Origin: a virus
DNA length: 40,982 nt
Virus record (IMG/VR): IMGVR_UViG_3300020731_000487
Coordinates: 1 to 40,982 of that record
Direction: 5' to 3' (one strand)
The position numbers and the translations under genes were made by a program. The notes under the pieces were generated by a model. The model was not told the DNA's origin and made no database searches. It was given only the letters and a program-made list of their open reading frames with translations. Shown piece by piece: positions 39,055-40,982 of the stretch. Numbering within the stretch: the first letter of the stretch is position 1; each line of letters starts with the position of its first letter.

Positions 39055-40147
39055 ATTTAATGAATTAGAAAGCATCCATATAGAAATAACTAATCGATGT
39101 CAAGCCAGTTGCCCTATGTGTCCACGCAACATACACGGCGGTATAGAAAATCCTCAGTTAACTATTAATGATTGGTCGTACGAAGACTTTGTTCGTATTA
39201 TAAGTCCAGAAGTTTTACATCAATTAAAAGAACTTAATTTTTGTGGCAGTTTTGGTGATCCTATACTTAATAATGATCTAATAAAAATGTGTCAGTATAT
39301 TAAAAATACTGCACCTAATCTAAGAGTAGAAATTCATACAAATGGTAGTGCTAGGCCTAAAGCATGGTGGCAGCAATTAGCAGAAGCCATGCCCGGCAAT
39401 CATACGATAGAGTTTGCCCTAGATGGCCTAGCAGATACTCACGCATTATATCGTGTAGGGACAGATTGGCAGAAAGTCATTGATAATGCGCAGACATACA
39501 TGTCTGCTGGTGGACATGCTGCTTGGATGTTTATTAGATTTAAACACAATGAACATCAGGTAGCACAAGCAGAAAAGATGGCAAAGGATTTAGGATTTTC
39601 AAAATTTAAACTTAAAGACACCCGTCGATTCGAAACAGAAAAATTTGCGGTGGTTGATCGAGATGGGACTATAACGCACTATCTAGAAAAACCTACAGCT
39701 AGCATTATTAATTTTGTTAATAGCCGAGATTTAGAAACATACCCAAGTTGGCCTAATAAAACAGATATAGACTGTTTTGCCTTAAGGCATCGAGAAGTTT
39801 ATATTGATGCTTGCTATACAGTCATGCCGTGTTGCATACTAGCAGCATTTATCTATACTAACTATGATAAATCTATATTAGAAAAATATAATTTATATCA
39901 CGAGTATTCTAATATCGGCATTGGTGGTAAGATTCAAAAACAAGTATTTGAATTTATTGACGAGCTCGGTGGCACAGAAAATATAAATGCACTCAACAGA
40001 TCTATTAAAGATATTATAGACGATAACACGTGGCAGACATTATGGCAATCCAAATGGAATTCTGCTGAGTCTATCGGTTGTATAGTGCTTTGTAGCAATG
40101 ATAGTCCCTATGTTAAAATCGATAAACAGTGGGTTGAAAATGTATAA
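39047..40147 (+). CDS. Radical SAM protein (366 aa)
   Basis: The motif is CQASCPMC (Cys18, 22, 25). FCGSFGDPILN replaces the usual GGE, as in the proteins at 19944 and 40140. FALDGLADTHALYRVGTDW is a shared core block. The C-terminal cysteines (IDCFAL, ACYTVMPCC, GCIVLC) suggest an auxiliary Fe-S cluster. The gene is coupled to both neighbours by 8-base overlaps. Confidence 0.9.
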   Translation: MFRFNELESIHIEITNRCQASCPMCPRNIHGGIENPQLTINDWSYEDFVRIISPEVLHQLKELNFCGSFGDPILNNDLIKMCQYIKNTAPNLRVEIHTNGSARPKAWWQQLAEAMPGNHTIEFALDGLADTHALYRVGTDWQKVIDNAQTYMSAGGHAAWMFIRFKHNEHQVAQAEKMAKDLGFSKFKLKDTRRFETEKFAVVDRDGTITHYLEKPTASIINFVNSRDLETYPSWPNKTDIDCFALRHREVYIDACYTVMPCCILAAFIYTNYDKSILEKYNLYHEYSNIGIGGKIQKQVFEFIDELGGTENINALNRSIKDIIDDNTWQTLWQSKWNSAESIGCIVLCSNDSPYVKIDKQWVENV

Positions 40148-40982
40148 ATTTAAAGAAATCGGCGCCCTTCATGTAGAGCTTAGTTCTAACTGTCAGGCTA
40201 GTTGTCCGATGTGCGCTCGCAATCATCACGGTGGTCAAGAAAATCCATTACTCAAGGTTCGAGATATTGATCTTAGATTATTTGTTAAAATGGTGCCTAG
40301 TCGATTAGTAGAGCAGCTACATACTATTACTATGTGTGGCAACTTCGGTGATCCATTGCTTAACAATGATCTAATCAATATTGTCAACTATATTGTTATG
40401 AATAATCCTACCATTAGGATTGATATCCATACCAATGGTAGCTTACGCTCGACTAAGTGGTGGGCAGAATTAGCCGCAGCGTTACCTGACAATCATCTTG
40501 TACAATTTGGTATTGATGGATTGGAAGATACTCACGCATTGTATCGTGTAGGTACAGACTTTAATAAAATTATTGACAATGCTAAAACATTTATCAATGC
40601 TGGCGGCAAAGCCCGCTGGAACTTTATTACATTTAGACACAATGAACATCAACTAGAATCTGCACGTCAAATGGCTAAGGATTTAGGATTTGATAGCTTC
40701 TATGAAAAGCAAACTAGTCGCTTTATAGGCAACCCTTGGTTTGATGCTTACGATAAAAATGGGAATGTAACCCATCGGTTAGAAAATCCTACAGAACAAA
40801 AATTAGTGTTTGTAGATAAAAAGACTGTAGAAAACTATAGAGAATTAGTTGCTAGTGCTACAATTAAATGTGAAGTTGAGGAAACTAAAAGCATTTATAT
40901 TGACGCTCTAGGATACTTATGGCCCTGTTGTTTTGTAGGAGCAACTCCCTACATACATACTACAGACCAACAACTAGTGCAT
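40140..40982 (+). CDS. Radical SAM protein, partial at window end
   Basis: ATG 40140 overlaps the previous stop by 8 bases (ATGTATAA). The visible 281 residues begin MYKFKEIGALHVELSSNCQA, with the motif CQASCPMC (Cys18, 22, 25), then MCGNFGDPLLNND, GIDGLEDTHALYRVGTDF and WPCCFVGATP. It is a tandem paralogue of the protein at 39047. The open frame continues past the edge. Confidence 0.9.
   Translation, partial: MYKFKEIGALHVELSSNCQASCPMCARNHHGGQENPLLKVRDIDLRLFVKMVPSRLVEQLHTITMCGNFGDPLLNNDLINIVNYIVMNNPTIRIDIHTNGSLRSTKWWAELAAALPDNHLVQFGIDGLEDTHALYRVGTDFNKIIDNAKTFINAGGKARWNFITFRHNEHQLESARQMAKDLGFDSFYEKQTSRFIGNPWFDAYDKNGNVTHRLENPTEQKLVFVDKKTVENYRELVASATIKCEVEETKSIYIDALGYLWPCCFVGATPYIHTTDQQLVH

Overview
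This window is part of the genome of a large lytic tailed phage related to the T4 group, probably infecting a Gram-negative, possibly aquatic, bacterium. The evidence is a T4-type DNA ligase, a giant tail-fibre protein with a typical phage fibre N-terminus, dense ATGA-type gene overlaps, and two promoter classes. Early promoters are near-perfect sigma70 sites (TTGACA, 16-18 bp, TATAAT). Late promoters match the T4-like NATAAATA motif. Host type is inferred from signal peptides and lipoboxes. No photosynthesis genes are present, so a cyanobacterial host is not specifically supported.

Layout. Bases 7-18649 are mostly virion and late genes: a 4278-residue fibre (-), an A-type Fe-S carrier (-), a small zinc-ribbon-like protein (+), an ADP-ribosyltransferase-like protein (-), a superoxide dismutase (-), a small histone-like basic protein (+), UV-damage endonuclease (-, early promoter), a queD/2OG-oxygenase pair (-, early promoter) and a second fibre-like protein (-). 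A 399-residue unknown gene (18695-19894) follows with its own early promoter.

Bases 19944-30169 form one unbroken minus-strand early operon: ligase, 2OG-oxygenase, two unknown genes, 2OG-oxygenase, a small unknown gene, radical SAM, SGNH hydrolase and three more radical SAM genes. Bases 30217-37322 hold further minus-strand genes: an HExxH peptidase behind a T4-style translational-timing hairpin, ClpP, an MBD4-like DNA glycosylase, a lipoprotein and an unlisted entericidin-like peptide, several small secreted proteins, a metallophosphatase, a second HExxH protein, IF-1 and an AbrB-like peptide. An unusual 106-nt tRNA-like gene lies at 37350-37455. From 37490 the strand switches and a second radical SAM block runs to the end: radical SAM, methyltransferase-like, radical SAM, and a radical SAM cut by the window edge.

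How the genes fit together. There are seven radical SAM proteins, three 2OG-Fe(II) oxygenases, an Fe/Mn superoxide dismutase and an Fe-S carrier in 41 kb, a heavy iron commitment. The radical SAM, SGNH and methyltransferase set looks like a biosynthetic or modification pathway of unknown product. The superoxide dismutase and the ADP-ribosyltransferase-like protein both begin with a short leader ending in LNE|G, like T4 capsid-targeting sequences. Both lie behind late promoters, so they may be packaged and injected. Several late genes, the UV-endonuclease gene and the tRNA have promoters spaced so that transcription would begin at, or within a few bases of, the start codon or mature 5' end.
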